From Falsirhodobacter sp. alg1 (GTDB lineage Bacteria > Pseudomonadota > Alphaproteobacteria > Rhodobacterales > Rhodobacteraceae), in NCBI RefSeq assembly GCF_000739715.2, contig NZ_BBJC02000001.1, forward strand, positions 511,315-575,314: a stretch of 64,000 nucleotides of DNA, read 5' to 3'. Shown one piece after another: positions 1-8,252 of the stretch. The position numbers and the translations under genes were made by a program. Under the pieces are notes generated by a model. It had not been told where the DNA came from. It saw nothing but the letters and a program-made list of their open reading frames with translations, and ran no database searches. Position 1 is the first letter of the stretch. Each line of letters begins with the position of its first letter.

Positions 1-407
1 TTTTGTTTGGCATTGGATAAGGGCGATATTCGCGATCCCTTGAACCCGAGTTTGGAGGGTGTCATCCGGAAGCTGCCCTGCAGCGTCAGTGCCACCAATG
101 CGCCAACTGCGGGAAAGACGAAGAATGGCCACAGACTGCTGGAGATCTGCAGGATTATTCCCGAAAGTGGTGCCGGCGCACTTGTGCTAAGCAACGTCGA
201 TAGCGTGTCGGCCTGATCCAGAAGCACCTCTGCCGTAGCGCCGGCATTGCGCAGTGCATTCGAACCTGCCATTGCCGCAGCGCAGACAAAACCAGCGCAG
301 GCTGCGGCCCATGTCAGATCAGGAGAGCGGGGAATCTCGCCTTTTTCACGGGCCTGTCGAAGCTTTTGCTCGGTAGCGTCATGGCTTTTTTCGGCATCCT
401 CGCTCAT
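1..407 (-). CDS. flhB: Flagellar export apparatus protein FlhB (N-terminal part; runs off the window)
   Basis: Only the first 135 codons are present; the gene continues beyond base 1. The start is the ATG ending at 407, overlapping the fliR stop (ATGA). The N-terminus (MSEDAEKSHDATEQKL, then KAREKGEIPRS-like residues) is the hallmark of FlhB, the inner-membrane switch protein of the flagellar type III export gate, followed by the first hydrophobic segments (about residues 32-50 and 88-105). In the family, the cytoplasmic C-terminal domain self-cleaves at NPTH and sets rod/hook versus filament export; that part lies outside the window. It is the last visible gene of the leftward flagellar operon, after flhA and fliR. 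The call is firm from the N-terminus and order. Confidence 0.93.
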   Translation of the reverse strand, partial: MSEDAEKSHDATEQKLRQAREKGEIPRSPDLTWAAACAGFVCAAAMAGSNALRNAGATAEVLLDQADTLSTLLSTSAPAPLSGIILQISSSLWPFFVFPAVGALVALTLQGSFRMTPSKLGFKGSRISPLSNAKQ

Positions 408-1165
408 GGCAGGACCGTGAACGGATTTCCAAGCCAGACGTTGAACGCCGCGATCCAGACGCCAAGCGAAATCGGGGCCACGATCGCCAGCAGGATCAAT
501 CCCCCCAGGGTCAGCGCCGGTGCAAAGACCATCGACATCATCAGTTGCGGCATTGCCCGGTTGATTACCCCGATCGCGACATTGTAAACCAGCGATCCGG
601 CAACGAACGGGGCCGCAATGCCGAAGGCAAGGCGGAAGGCATGCGCCACTTGTCCGACACCCCATTCCGCAATCACAGAAGGATCTGGAATGCCGCCGGC
701 CGGGAGAATCCGGTACGACAGGATGATCAACTCAGCCAGACGTAGGTGGAGATCTGCCGCCATTGCCAGTGCCAATCCGGCATAGGTTAAAAGATGGCCG
801 ATGGCGGGCTGCGCCTCCCCGGCTCCGCCTAGAATCTGGGAAAGGGAGGTGGCCTGCGCGATTATCGCGCCGCCGGTCTGCAATACCATGACGAACAACC
901 GCAGCCCGAAACCGAGGGCCAACCCCGAAGCCAATTCACCTGCATATCCGCCCATCCCCATGTCCGGAACGTGGACAGCCGGCGCTACCACCATTGTAAA
1001 GGCCAGCGCGATAATCAGACGGACCCGTGCGGGTATCGTCTGCTCACCAAAGCCCGGCATCAGGGCCGCCATCGCGCCGACCCGGATGAAAATGATGAAT
1101 GCCTGACGCCAGAGATCGGTCGCCTCTCCGGTCATTTGTGTCAGGGCCGCGAATAATTCGGTCAT
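404..1165 (-). CDS. fliR: Flagellar biosynthetic protein FliR
   Basis: A 253-residue integral membrane protein, the usual length of FliR, a core subunit of the FliP-FliQ-FliR export gate at the centre of the flagellar basal body. The sequence has several hydrophobic helices, an early acidic/aromatic N-terminus (LFAALTQMTG, then an FRVGAMAALMPGFGE stretch typical of FliR) and the conserved segment after GLALGFGLRLF. The start ATG overlaps the flhA stop and its own stop overlaps the flhB start, so the three are translationally coupled. fliQ is not in the window; fliP is in the divergent operon at 10619-11332. Confidence 0.95.
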   Translation of the reverse strand: MTELFAALTQMTGEATDLWRQAFIIFIRVGAMAALMPGFGEQTIPARVRLIIALAFTMVVAPAVHVPDMGMGGYAGELASGLALGFGLRLFVMVLQTGGAIIAQATSLSQILGGAGEAQPAIGHLLTYAGLALAMAADLHLRLAELIILSYRILPAGGIPDPSVIAEWGVGQVAHAFRLAFGIAAPFVAGSLVYNVAIGVINRAMPQLMMSMVFAPALTLGGLILLAIVAPISLGVWIAAFNVWLGNPFTVLP

Positions 1166-3210
1166 GCCGGAACGACACCGACCATGGAGGGGCGCGCATC
1201 GAGGCCGATTTCCTCATAGGAGAGTACCGGTGCGCCCAAGCCTTTGGCCGCAACGACCGTACGTAGAAAGCGGCGCCGCAGCGCAGATGTAACTATGGCC
1301 GGATAAATGCCGTTTTCTGCTGCCATGTTCAGCCGGTCGGCCATCCCTGCGGCCAGCCGGTTGAATATATCGGGGGGCAGGGCAACATCGCGCGCACCAT
1401 CCATTGTATGGCGGGCAAAGGCCTGCTCCCAATCCTGCGCCAGCTGGATCAGCGGGATTGTTCCATCGGGCCGTTTCAGCTCGGCCACCATCTGGAACCC
1501 GAGTCTTTGACGAACATGCTCGCAGACAGATTCGGGTGCCCCCAGCCCCCTGCCTTCTGCCACCGATTCCAGAATGAGCGGTAGGTTCCGGATGGAAACA
1601 CGCTCTTCCAGCAGCAAACGCAAGACCGCCAGAAGCAGATCCGCAGGGACCTTGTCCGGCATCAGTTCGTCCAGCAGCCGACGGTTCGCGGCGGCACGGC
1701 TCGGGTCGGACAGATTCACGAATTCATCCAGCAGCCGCCGCAAGCCCTTGAGCGTCAGAAGGCGCCCCATGTTCGCCTTCATCACCTCCAGCAGATGCGT
1801 GGCCAGAACCTCGGTCGGGGCCACGACGGTCAGGCCGGACACCGCCGCATCTTCCTGTTGCGCGCGGGGAATCCAGCGTGCCGGGGCGCCATAGACGGGC
1901 TCTTTCACATCATCGCCGGCGGGGGCGGCCGCGTTATCGGCCAGCAGGACCAGAACCTGTTCGGGCCGCAAACGGTCCCGCGCCTGTTCAACGCCATGCA
2001 GCCGGATTCGATATGTTCCCATGGGCAATGTCCCTTCATCCGTCAGGCGGATTTCGGGCAGGATCAGGCCGAAGGCGGTTGCGATATGGGTGCGCATATT
2101 GGTGATGCGGGCGTCCAGGCCCGTTGCCGGGTCAAGCACCATCGGGACAAGGTCGGGCGCGAATTCAATATGGATATCGTCAAAATCAAGAATGTCCCCC
2201 AACGGGCGCGGTGCATTTTCCGCCGGCATCTCGGGGGCGGACAGGGGGGCAGGGCGGCGCGCGCCATACCATGCGGCGGCCCCAAGTACGGCCGCTGCCG
2301 CAATGAAAGGAACGAAAGGCATGCCGGGAATAAGGGCGAACAATGCCATCAGGGCCGCAACGGTGCCCAAGGCTGCAGGATAGCGCCCCAATTGTTTGAA
2401 AAAGGCCACATCCGCAGGGCCGGTCGCCCCGCCGCGCGTCAGGAGCAGGGCCGATGCGATGGAGATGAGCACCGCCGGAATCTGTCCGACCAGACCATCC
2501 CCGACCGTCAAAACGGCATAGGTCTGAAAGGCCTGCCCCACCGGCATGTCGTGCATCACCAGCCCAGCGATCAGGCCCACCACGATATTCAGGCCGGTGA
2601 TCAGAAGGCCTGCAACCGCATCCCCTTTGACGAATTTCGAGACACCATCCAGCGCCCCGAAGAAATTCGTTTCGGCCAGTTCCTGTTCGCGGCGGCGTTT
2701 CGCTTCGGTATGGTCGATTGCCCCTGCAGACATGTCGGCATCAATGGCCAATTGCTTGCCCGGCATCCCGTCCAGGGCAAAGCGTGCGCCCACCTCGGCC
2801 ATCCGCCCCGCGCCCTTGGTGATGACCATGAAATTCACGATCAGCAGCACGCAGAAAATGACGAGGCCCAGCAGGATATTTCCGCCCATGATGAAATTGG
2901 CAAAACCCGCAATTACATGGCCTGCCGCATCGGTGCCCGTATGCCCCTGACCGATGATCAATTTGGTGGAACTGACGTTCAATGCCAGCCGCAGCATCAA
3001 GGAGGCCAGAAGGATCGTGGGGAAGGCCGAGAAATCGAGCGGGCGTTCGATGAACAGCGTTACCGTCAGCATCAGGATGGCAAGCGCAAATGATGTGGCA
3101 AGGCCTACATCCAGCAACCATGCCGGTACGGGAAGCACCATCATCACGACAACGGCCGTCAGGGCCAGCGCCAGCAGAACGGTGGGTTGGTACAGGGTGC
3201 GCCAATTCAT
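1162..3210 (-). CDS. flhA: Flagellar export pore protein FlhA
   Basis: A 682-residue protein of the FHIPEP family. The N-terminal half (about residues 1-320) is a membrane domain. It contains the family signature region with GRMAEVGARFALDGMPGKQ, then DADMSAGAIDHTEAKRRR and the loop before GDAVAGLLITGLN. The C-terminal half (about 345-682) is the cytosolic ring that docks substrate-chaperone complexes. FlhA forms the nonameric export gate and takes part in proton-driven secretion. The gene starts one base after the stop of the upstream transglycosylase gene and overlaps fliR by 4 bases. Length and motifs are complete, so this looks fully functional. Confidence 0.97.
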   Translation of the reverse strand: MNWRTLYQPTVLLALALTAVVVMMVLPVPAWLLDVGLATSFALAILMLTVTLFIERPLDFSAFPTILLASLMLRLALNVSSTKLIIGQGHTGTDAAGHVIAGFANFIMGGNILLGLVIFCVLLIVNFMVITKGAGRMAEVGARFALDGMPGKQLAIDADMSAGAIDHTEAKRRREQELAETNFFGALDGVSKFVKGDAVAGLLITGLNIVVGLIAGLVMHDMPVGQAFQTYAVLTVGDGLVGQIPAVLISIASALLLTRGGATGPADVAFFKQLGRYPAALGTVAALMALFALIPGMPFVPFIAAAAVLGAAAWYGARRPAPLSAPEMPAENAPRPLGDILDFDDIHIEFAPDLVPMVLDPATGLDARITNMRTHIATAFGLILPEIRLTDEGTLPMGTYRIRLHGVEQARDRLRPEQVLVLLADNAAAPAGDDVKEPVYGAPARWIPRAQQEDAAVSGLTVVAPTEVLATHLLEVMKANMGRLLTLKGLRRLLDEFVNLSDPSRAAANRRLLDELMPDKVPADLLLAVLRLLLEERVSIRNLPLILESVAEGRGLGAPESVCEHVRQRLGFQMVAELKRPDGTIPLIQLAQDWEQAFARHTMDGARDVALPPDIFNRLAAGMADRLNMAAENGIYPAIVTSALRRRFLRTVVAAKGLGAPVLSYEEIGLDARPSMVGVVPA

Positions 3211-3211
3211 G

Positions 3212-3877
3212 TCATTGTCCGATCAAACGCGTGCCACCGCTCAGCGGGACAAGAGATCCGGCCAGTCCCTGCCCGCCGCGCAAAAGGGGGAAATTGTTGT
3301 CGCGCACCCGTAATTGGGTCACCTGCACGGGGGTGATCGGCGTATTGGCGGCACCGTTGCGCAGGGCTGCAAACCGCGCGCTGTATCGCTGCGCAAATTC
3401 GGGTGTAAGTGAGTGGTAGGCCCCTGCGGCAGCGGTCCAGTCTCCTGTGGCTTCGTATTGGCTGTGCAGGAAACGCGCGGCATAAAGGGCATTTGCGACC
3501 GGGTCGAACATGGTCCGCAAATCGGGAAATTGATCTCCATGCCAGCGATGGTTCAGCTGAAAGCAACCCACATCGAAGTTGCGTAGTCCCTGCCTGAGGG
3601 TGGCCTCGGCAAACCGGATGGCCTCCTCTTCGGTCTGGAACCATTGGCCGTCCCCAGCACGGTTTACCGCCCACGCCCAGGGTTGCAGAACGCCGTCACG
3701 CCGATGTCCGGTTTCGGCCAATGTCAGGGCGCGCATCACATCCGGCGGAACGCCTTCCTGTCTGGCAGCAAGCGCTGCCGCACGTTCACATAATTGCGCC
3801 GGATCGGCAGCCGCATCGGCCGCCCCCCCAAGAGCCAGCCAAAGCGCGATGCAAAGTATAGGGACACGCAAAGTCAT
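3212..3877 (-). CDS. Exported lytic transglycosylase, SltF-like (flagellar)
   Basis: 221 residues with a clear signal peptide (hydrophobic residues 5-19, cleavage near DAAADP). An SLT-type lysozyme-like domain follows: LTLAETGHRR carries the presumed catalytic Glu55, and GCFQLNHRWHG matches the G-x-x-Q-x-N block of the fold. Soluble lytic transglycosylases cut peptidoglycan glycan strands to 1,6-anhydro products. In Rhodobacter sphaeroides the flagellar enzyme SltF opens the wall for the rod and works with FlgJ, which there lacks a muramidase domain; the position directly before flhA argues for the same role. The exact orthology to SltF is inferred from context and length, not from an alignment. 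Confidence 0.82.
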   Translation of the reverse strand: MTLRVPILCIALWLALGGAADAAADPAQLCERAAALAARQEGVPPDVMRALTLAETGHRRDGVLQPWAWAVNRAGDGQWFQTEEEAIRFAEATLRQGLRNFDVGCFQLNHRWHGDQFPDLRTMFDPVANALYAARFLHSQYEATGDWTAAAGAYHSLTPEFAQRYSARFAALRNGAANTPITPVQVTQLRVRDNNFPLLRGGQGLAGSLVPLSGGTRLIGQ

Positions 3878-3945
3878 TGGGTTTCACCCGCAAAGCGGCT
3901 TTGCCGCACCTGTTTTGACCCTAGGGCAGAGAGCTTTCCAATCTG

Positions 3946-5928
3946 TTACTGCGGGGTATTCGTTTTGGGATGCAGAAGCGCCTCCAGTTTCGCGCGGGTT
4001 TCATCCGCCTCCAGCACCAATGTTCGGGACCGTGTCAGCGGGCCGGCTGTCGGGGCTGATTGCTGCGTGTCGTTTTGGGGCGGTGCCGTTGTCGGCGGGG
4101 TGGGCGGTGCCAGTGCTGCTTCGGCTTGGGACCGGATCTGGTCGGCATCCGGACCTTCAAGCCCCGCGATTACGGTCAGGGCCGAGCGGCCATCCCGCTG
4201 TCCCATATAGGCTCGCCCCTTGGCCAGACGTTCGGCGGCAGATGCAGCGGCATTTTCCTGTGGCAGCCAGATCAGGGCTGAATCCGCAAATCCAAGATCA
4301 ATCAGCCGGTTTGCCAGCAGCAGCCGCGTATCCTGTGGCACATCGGTGGTCTTCGCTGTTGATGGCAGTACCGCATGTCGCAAGAGCGCCTCATCATCGC
4401 CGCTGCGGGCCAGCCACGCCCAAAGGTCTGTTCCGGTGACCGGATGTGCTTTCTGCGCATTGAATGCGGCATCGTAATTCCCATTCGAGGCAAGCCCGAG
4501 GATGACCAGCCGTTGCAGATCCCCTTCGTTCGTGCCGCCGCGACGTTCGCGCAACAGGCCCTGCAGGGCTGTAAGGGTTTCGGGGGCAATCGCCTCGCCC
4601 CGGCGCAGGTTGCGATCCGCAAGGGTGATCACGGCATCATCGGCACCATTGCCACCTTCTTTGATCAGACGCTTCAATCCGCTGTCACTTGTGTCATCCA
4701 TGCGCGCAACCATGAGGCGCGTGGCTGCATCCGGGTCCGGGGTGGCGCGCAAAACCGAATCGCGTGCGATATGCGCCGATGTCTCATTGCCCCGTTGTTC
4801 GAACCGGCTGACCAGCTTTGGGGCAAGTTGGCGGCGCAGATGAACCGGCAGGCCCGAAAATGCCTGAAGGGCTGCCCCTGTATTTTCCACCCGCCCGATG
4901 GCTGGCGTTTGTCGTGCCAGAATACCCCAGAGCGCCGAGGCCCCTTCGCATCCGGCAAGTTCGGTAAGAGGACCATCCCCGGCGGGTTCGTCATCCATCA
5001 CATGGGCCAAGGCGTCGTATATCGCGCGTTCCGCTTCGGGCAGCGGGTACAGCGCTGCCATCTGGCGTGCCTCCGCCCCGAAACCGAGGTAGAGGTAATA
5101 TCGGACAGCGCGCCGCGCCGCATCAAGATCGGGGCGATCGAATTCGCCCTCAAGACCGGCCCGTGCCGGTCCGAGCGAATAGGCGACAGGCTTTGTGTCA
5201 TCGCCCCATGTCTCGATCGCAATCTGATCGGGGGACAGGCATTTGTAGCCATCGGCATTTATCGCGCTGTCCCACGGGGACGCCGGTTCATCGGCCCCGA
5301 TCTGCATGTTGGGTGGCAGGGGCGGTCCGGCGGGCAGGGGAGGCGGCGTTTCAACCATCTCGATCAAACCACGCGATGCGCCTTCGGCCATCTGCCGAAC
5401 TACTGCCGTTCGGAACGGGTCCAGGGCGGCGGCAAGGGGCATTGCCACCTCCGGTTTGGGAATGGCCGTCCAGTCATAGCTCGTGACGGGCGGCTTCATC
5501 CTGTCGGGGCGGCGCGGCGGGGCGCTGTAGGGCAGGGCCAGGGGGGCCTCGAACTTGGAATTTTCCGGCGCGGGCCCGTTGCGCAGATCAATGACGATCG
5601 TCCCGGGGCCGGACCTGAAGGCCACTGCATGGCAGGGGGTACAGGCAGGTGTGATGCGGAGGGCACCATAGCTGTCCACCCGCAAACCGGCGATCCGCGA
5701 ACGGCCCATCGCACGCCAGACACGGGACAGATCCAGCGTCTGCTTTCCCTCCAGTTTCAGCGCATAGCCATTGCCGACACGGCCGAAGCTCCATCCTTCA
5801 TTTGCGGGCAGTTCCATCGCGATACGGGAAAAATCAGCGTGATCGCCGGACCTTACGGTAATGGTTTCGGCCGATGCAGCGCTGCCAAGGCAGATTGCCA
5901 GGGCGGCAAGGCCCAGAATCCGTGTCAT
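3946..5928 (-). CDS. Large exported protein of the flagellar/motor operon, unknown function
   Basis: 660 residues with a signal peptide (cleavage likely after SAASA, residue 20). Residues 21-120 resemble an AMIN-type wall-binding beta domain: alternating strands, an HADFSRI motif and a closing IVIDLRNG. Residues 96-100 are CTPCH, the sequence form of a c-type haem site or a redox CxxC pair. The rest is mostly helical and repetitive (residues about 280-610) and could be TPR/Sel1-like, ending in a Pro/Thr-rich stretch. The start overlaps the motA stop (ATGA), so it is co-translated with the stator gene. I do not recognise a named family. Its place beside motA and a MotE-like gene suggests a periplasmic motor or stator-assembly factor, possibly analogous to rhizobial MotC; this is inference. 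Confidence 0.75.
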   Translation of the reverse strand: MTRILGLAALAICLGSAASAETITVRSGDHADFSRIAMELPANEGWSFGRVGNGYALKLEGKQTLDLSRVWRAMGRSRIAGLRVDSYGALRITPACTPCHAVAFRSGPGTIVIDLRNGPAPENSKFEAPLALPYSAPPRRPDRMKPPVTSYDWTAIPKPEVAMPLAAALDPFRTAVVRQMAEGASRGLIEMVETPPPLPAGPPLPPNMQIGADEPASPWDSAINADGYKCLSPDQIAIETWGDDTKPVAYSLGPARAGLEGEFDRPDLDAARRAVRYYLYLGFGAEARQMAALYPLPEAERAIYDALAHVMDDEPAGDGPLTELAGCEGASALWGILARQTPAIGRVENTGAALQAFSGLPVHLRRQLAPKLVSRFEQRGNETSAHIARDSVLRATPDPDAATRLMVARMDDTSDSGLKRLIKEGGNGADDAVITLADRNLRRGEAIAPETLTALQGLLRERRGGTNEGDLQRLVILGLASNGNYDAAFNAQKAHPVTGTDLWAWLARSGDDEALLRHAVLPSTAKTTDVPQDTRLLLANRLIDLGFADSALIWLPQENAAASAAERLAKGRAYMGQRDGRSALTVIAGLEGPDADQIRSQAEAALAPPTPPTTAPPQNDTQQSAPTAGPLTRSRTLVLEADETRAKLEALLHPKTNTPQ

Positions 5929-6791
5929 GCGGCCTCTTTCAGGCCACGCAGGGCCGCGTCCAGCTCGTTGAAGTTCGGGCGCACGTGATGGGGGGTGTTC
6001 TGGCGACCCACCTCGATGCAGATATTGGCAGGGTGCGCATACAGATTGGCGACCAGCACTTCGCGGATCAGGGTGTAGAACTGCCCCTCCTCCTCGGCTA
6101 TGGCGTGCAGCCGCATGGCTGCCGGGCCCACAAAGCCATAGGCTAGAAAAACGCCAAGGAATGTTCCGACCAATGCGCCTCCGATCATTCCTCCCAGAAC
6201 CTCGGGGGGCTGATCGATAGAGGCCATGGTCTTGATGACGCCCAGCACCGCAGCCACGATGCCTAGGGCGGGCAGGGCATCGGCAAGGGTCTGAAGGGCG
6301 TGGCTGCTGGCCTGTGCGTGATGGGCGGATGCCTCCATCCGTTTGTCCAGAACTGCCTCTACCTGATGGGGATCATCATAATTCATGGAAGCGGCGCGCA
6401 GGGTGTCGCAGATCAGATCCACGGCTTCATGATCAGCACGAATTTTGGGGTAACGTGCGAAAACAGAGGAGCTTTCGGGATTCTCGATATGCTCTTCCAG
6501 GGCAATCGGGTTTGCGCGGGCGATCCTGACCAGTTCGTACAGCAGGCACAGAAGATCGCGGTAATCCTCGGACGACCAGCTTGCGCCCTTGAACACCTTT
6601 TTCAGGTCCCGCAACGTTGCCTTGGCGGTGGCGCCGTTGTTGCCCAGAAGAAATGCGCCCAAGGCCGCGCCGCCGATCATGGCCAGCTCGTATGGAAGGG
6701 AGTGCAGGATCACCCCCATCTTCCCCCCGGCAAAGCTGTAGCCGCCAAAGACCATCACAAAAATAACGACGATTCCGACGATTCCGAGCAT
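5925..6791 (-). CDS. motA: Flagellar motor stator protein MotA
   Basis: 288 residues, the usual MotA length. Four hydrophobic segments are visible: about residues 1-20, 33-50, and a pair near 173-190 and 205-225. The large cytoplasmic loop contains the charged ELVRIARANPIALEEH stretch that contacts FliG in characterised MotA proteins. The third helix has the conserved PALGIVAAVLGVIKTM and the fourth GALVGTFLGVFLAYGFVGP. With MotB it forms the proton-conducting stator. No motB is seen in this window, so it must lie elsewhere. It is encoded three bases after the MotE-like gene and overlaps the 660-aa exported protein gene. Confidence 0.96.
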   Translation of the reverse strand: MLGIVGIVVIFVMVFGGYSFAGGKMGVILHSLPYELAMIGGAALGAFLLGNNGATAKATLRDLKKVFKGASWSSEDYRDLLCLLYELVRIARANPIALEEHIENPESSSVFARYPKIRADHEAVDLICDTLRAASMNYDDPHQVEAVLDKRMEASAHHAQASSHALQTLADALPALGIVAAVLGVIKTMASIDQPPEVLGGMIGGALVGTFLGVFLAYGFVGPAAMRLHAIAEEEGQFYTLIREVLVANLYAHPANICIEVGRQNTPHHVRPNFNELDAALRGLKEAA

Positions 6792-6794
6792 CGT

Positions 6795-7358
6795 TTATTC
6801 CTTTGGCACAAGCGCATTGCGACCTGCCAGCAGAAGGCTGACAGCATAGGCGTTTTCTGCCGGCATCCCTGCCAGAACGGCCCCCGCCGCCTCGGGGCGC
6901 ATGCGGCCGATGAAGCCTGCAGCGAAATCCGGTTCCATCGTGGTGAACAATGTGGCGGCATCGCGGGGTTTCATGGATTCGTAGACTGCGGTCAGGCGGG
7001 TCAGATCGGCATCTGCCGCGCCATCAGCCAGTGCCAGGGTTTCCGACAGTTTGGATTCGGCATCCCGCAATTCGGCCAGACGTTGGTCGATGGTCTGATT
7101 GGCGGTATCAAGCGCGGCTGTGCGTTCGGCAATGGCGCTTTCCTGTGCGGCAACGCGTGCTTCGCGCAAACGCAGGGCTTCGGCCAGTGCCGCGGGCAGT
7201 TCGGCACAGGTGGCCGGCGGCTCTTCCACCAGTGTTTCGGCAGGATCGGGGGCACGGGCCAAAGCGGCGCCGATGCCGCCCCCCAGCTTCAGCGCCCCGG
7301 CCGAGGCCAGCAGCAACGCAAGTGTTACAAGGGCGCCGCCCGAACGTGCGCGCATCAT
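6795..7358 (-). CDS. MotE-like protein: membrane anchor, coiled coil and MgtE_N-like domain
   Basis: 187 residues: a hydrophobic N-terminus (about 9-34) acting as signal or anchor, a predicted coiled coil (about 52-112, rich in Ala/Glu/Arg/Leu), then a helical domain (about 119-176) with VYESMKPRDAATLFTTM and repeats of the MgtE-N/FliG-N type. This layout is that of MotE, which in Sinorhizobium meliloti is a periplasmic chaperone for the motility protein MotC. The gene overlaps the preceding 100-aa gene (ATGA) and ends three bases before motA. The family resemblance is read by eye from the repeat pattern; the name MotE-like is a structural comparison and not proof of the same partner. Confidence 0.78.
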   Translation of the reverse strand: MMRARSGGALVTLALLLASAGALKLGGGIGAALARAPDPAETLVEEPPATCAELPAALAEALRLREARVAAQESAIAERTAALDTANQTIDQRLAELRDAESKLSETLALADGAADADLTRLTAVYESMKPRDAATLFTTMEPDFAAGFIGRMRPEAAGAVLAGMPAENAYAVSLLLAGRNALVPKE

Positions 7359-7657
7359 TCCGCCCCCCTTGTTTCCGGCAAATCGTGAAGCGAGGCGACC
7401 AGAAGCTCCAGTCTGCGCGCTGCTGCCTCGGCACGGGTCACGCGGTCCTCCAACGCATCGGCAGAGCTGCCTGCGGTGGTGCGGGCAGCCTCCAGAACGC
7501 GGGTCATGTCGTCCACCTGCGCCGAAAGAACGGCGATCGCCCCCCCCAGCCCCGATTCGAGGCCGGACAATGCGCGCAGACGGCGGCTGAGGATGTGACA
7601 GTAGAAGGCGGCCCCCAATGCGCCCGCCCCAAGAAACATATCGGCAATCATATCCAT
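7355..7657 (-). CDS. Small membrane-anchored coiled-coil protein of the flagellar operon, unknown
   Basis: 100 residues with one N-terminal hydrophobic segment (residues about 4-20), then an amphipathic alpha-helical stretch (about 22-92) with heptad-like Leu/Ala spacing. No catalytic motif is visible. It lies between fliL (10 bases upstream) and the MotE-like gene (4-base overlap), so it is certainly transcribed with the motor genes. A bitopic protein with a short cytoplasmic or periplasmic coiled coil in this place could be a stator or FliL partner, but nothing in the sequence proves that. Confidence 0.8.
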   Translation of the reverse strand: MDMIADMFLGAGALGAAFYCHILSRRLRALSGLESGLGGAIAVLSAQVDDMTRVLEAARTTAGSSADALEDRVTRAEAAARRLELLVASLHDLPETRGAE

Positions 7658-7667
7658 TGCGGCCCCC

Positions 7668-8132
7668 TCAGTTCATGACGAATTCTGTGATCAGCAGGTC
7701 ACGGACATGCCCTTCGCCCGTCACGATCTGGATACGGCGCAACATCTGCGCGCGCAGACGTACCAGTTGGGCGGGATTGTCCAGATCGGCCACGGATACG
7801 GCCCGAAGATAGCCGTTGAGCACATCCAGAATGCGCGGGCTGAGAGTGGCCACCTCGGCCTGATGTTCGGGAGCCACCTCAAGCTCGGCCGCGAATCGCA
7901 GGTGCTGCCGCTTGTCGGCCGCCCCGAGGGAAACGATCAGCGGTTCCAGCGGAACAAACGCGATGGGCAGGGCGGATTCCTGTTCACCGTGGCCGGACGG
8001 AAGGTGCAGCAACCCGGCATAGGTTGCATAGAATCCTGCGCCCCCAAGAAGCAATGCAAGGGCCGCAGCAATCATCAATCCCTTGCGCGATCCCTTGGCA
8101 GGCTGTTCCGGCGATACTGCTGCGTCCGTCAT
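7668..8132 (-). CDS. fliL: Flagellar basal body-associated protein FliL
   Basis: 154 residues: a short charged cytoplasmic tail, one transmembrane helix (about 19-38), then a periplasmic FliL domain with FVPLEPLIVSLG, the LRFAAELEV strand, RILDVLNGYLR and the terminal RDLLITEFVMN, all typical of FliL. FliL rings surround the MotAB stator and increase torque or stabilise the stator. It is the first gene of the leftward motor/export operon and is divergent from fliF across a 120-base gap that holds a CtrA-like box. Confidence 0.95.
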   Translation of the reverse strand: MTDAAVSPEQPAKGSRKGLMIAAALALLLGGAGFYATYAGLLHLPSGHGEQESALPIAFVPLEPLIVSLGAADKRQHLRFAAELEVAPEHQAEVATLSPRILDVLNGYLRAVSVADLDNPAQLVRLRAQMLRRIQIVTGEGHVRDLLITEFVMN

Positions 8133-8180
8133 TCCATCTCTCCGCTTTCTGCGTCGAAAGCGGGTATAGGCCCCAGTCCA

Positions 8181-8195
8181 CTAACCGACTGTTAA
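8181..8195. promoter_or_regulatory. CtrA-like binding box between fliL and fliF
   Basis: The bases read CTAA, seven bases, TTAA (TTAA-N7-TTAG on the other strand), matching the alphaproteobacterial CtrA consensus TTAA-N7-TTAA at seven of eight positions. It sits in the 120-base divergent gap, 49 bases from the fliL start and 58 bases from the fliF start, where one site could serve both operons. Flagellar genes of most Rhodobacterales depend on the CckA-ChpT-CtrA phosphorelay. The site is a sequence match only. Confidence 0.55.
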
Positions 8196-8252
8196 GGGGC
8201 ATGCGGCAGAAGGGCAGGATAGGGCAGAAGCCCGAAGATACCGGAGATCGTC

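Noticed and set aside
1795-3093. 432-codon rightward open frame inside flhA
   Set aside because: It is the antisense shadow of flhA, rich in Arg/Gln/Gly/His with no domain, signal or ribosome site; flhA itself has full family motifs.
4375-5988. 537-codon rightward open frame opposite the 660-aa exported protein
   Set aside because: Composition is that of an antisense frame in GC-rich DNA (Cys, Arg, Gly, His rich). The leftward frame has a signal peptide and an ATGA overlap with motA.
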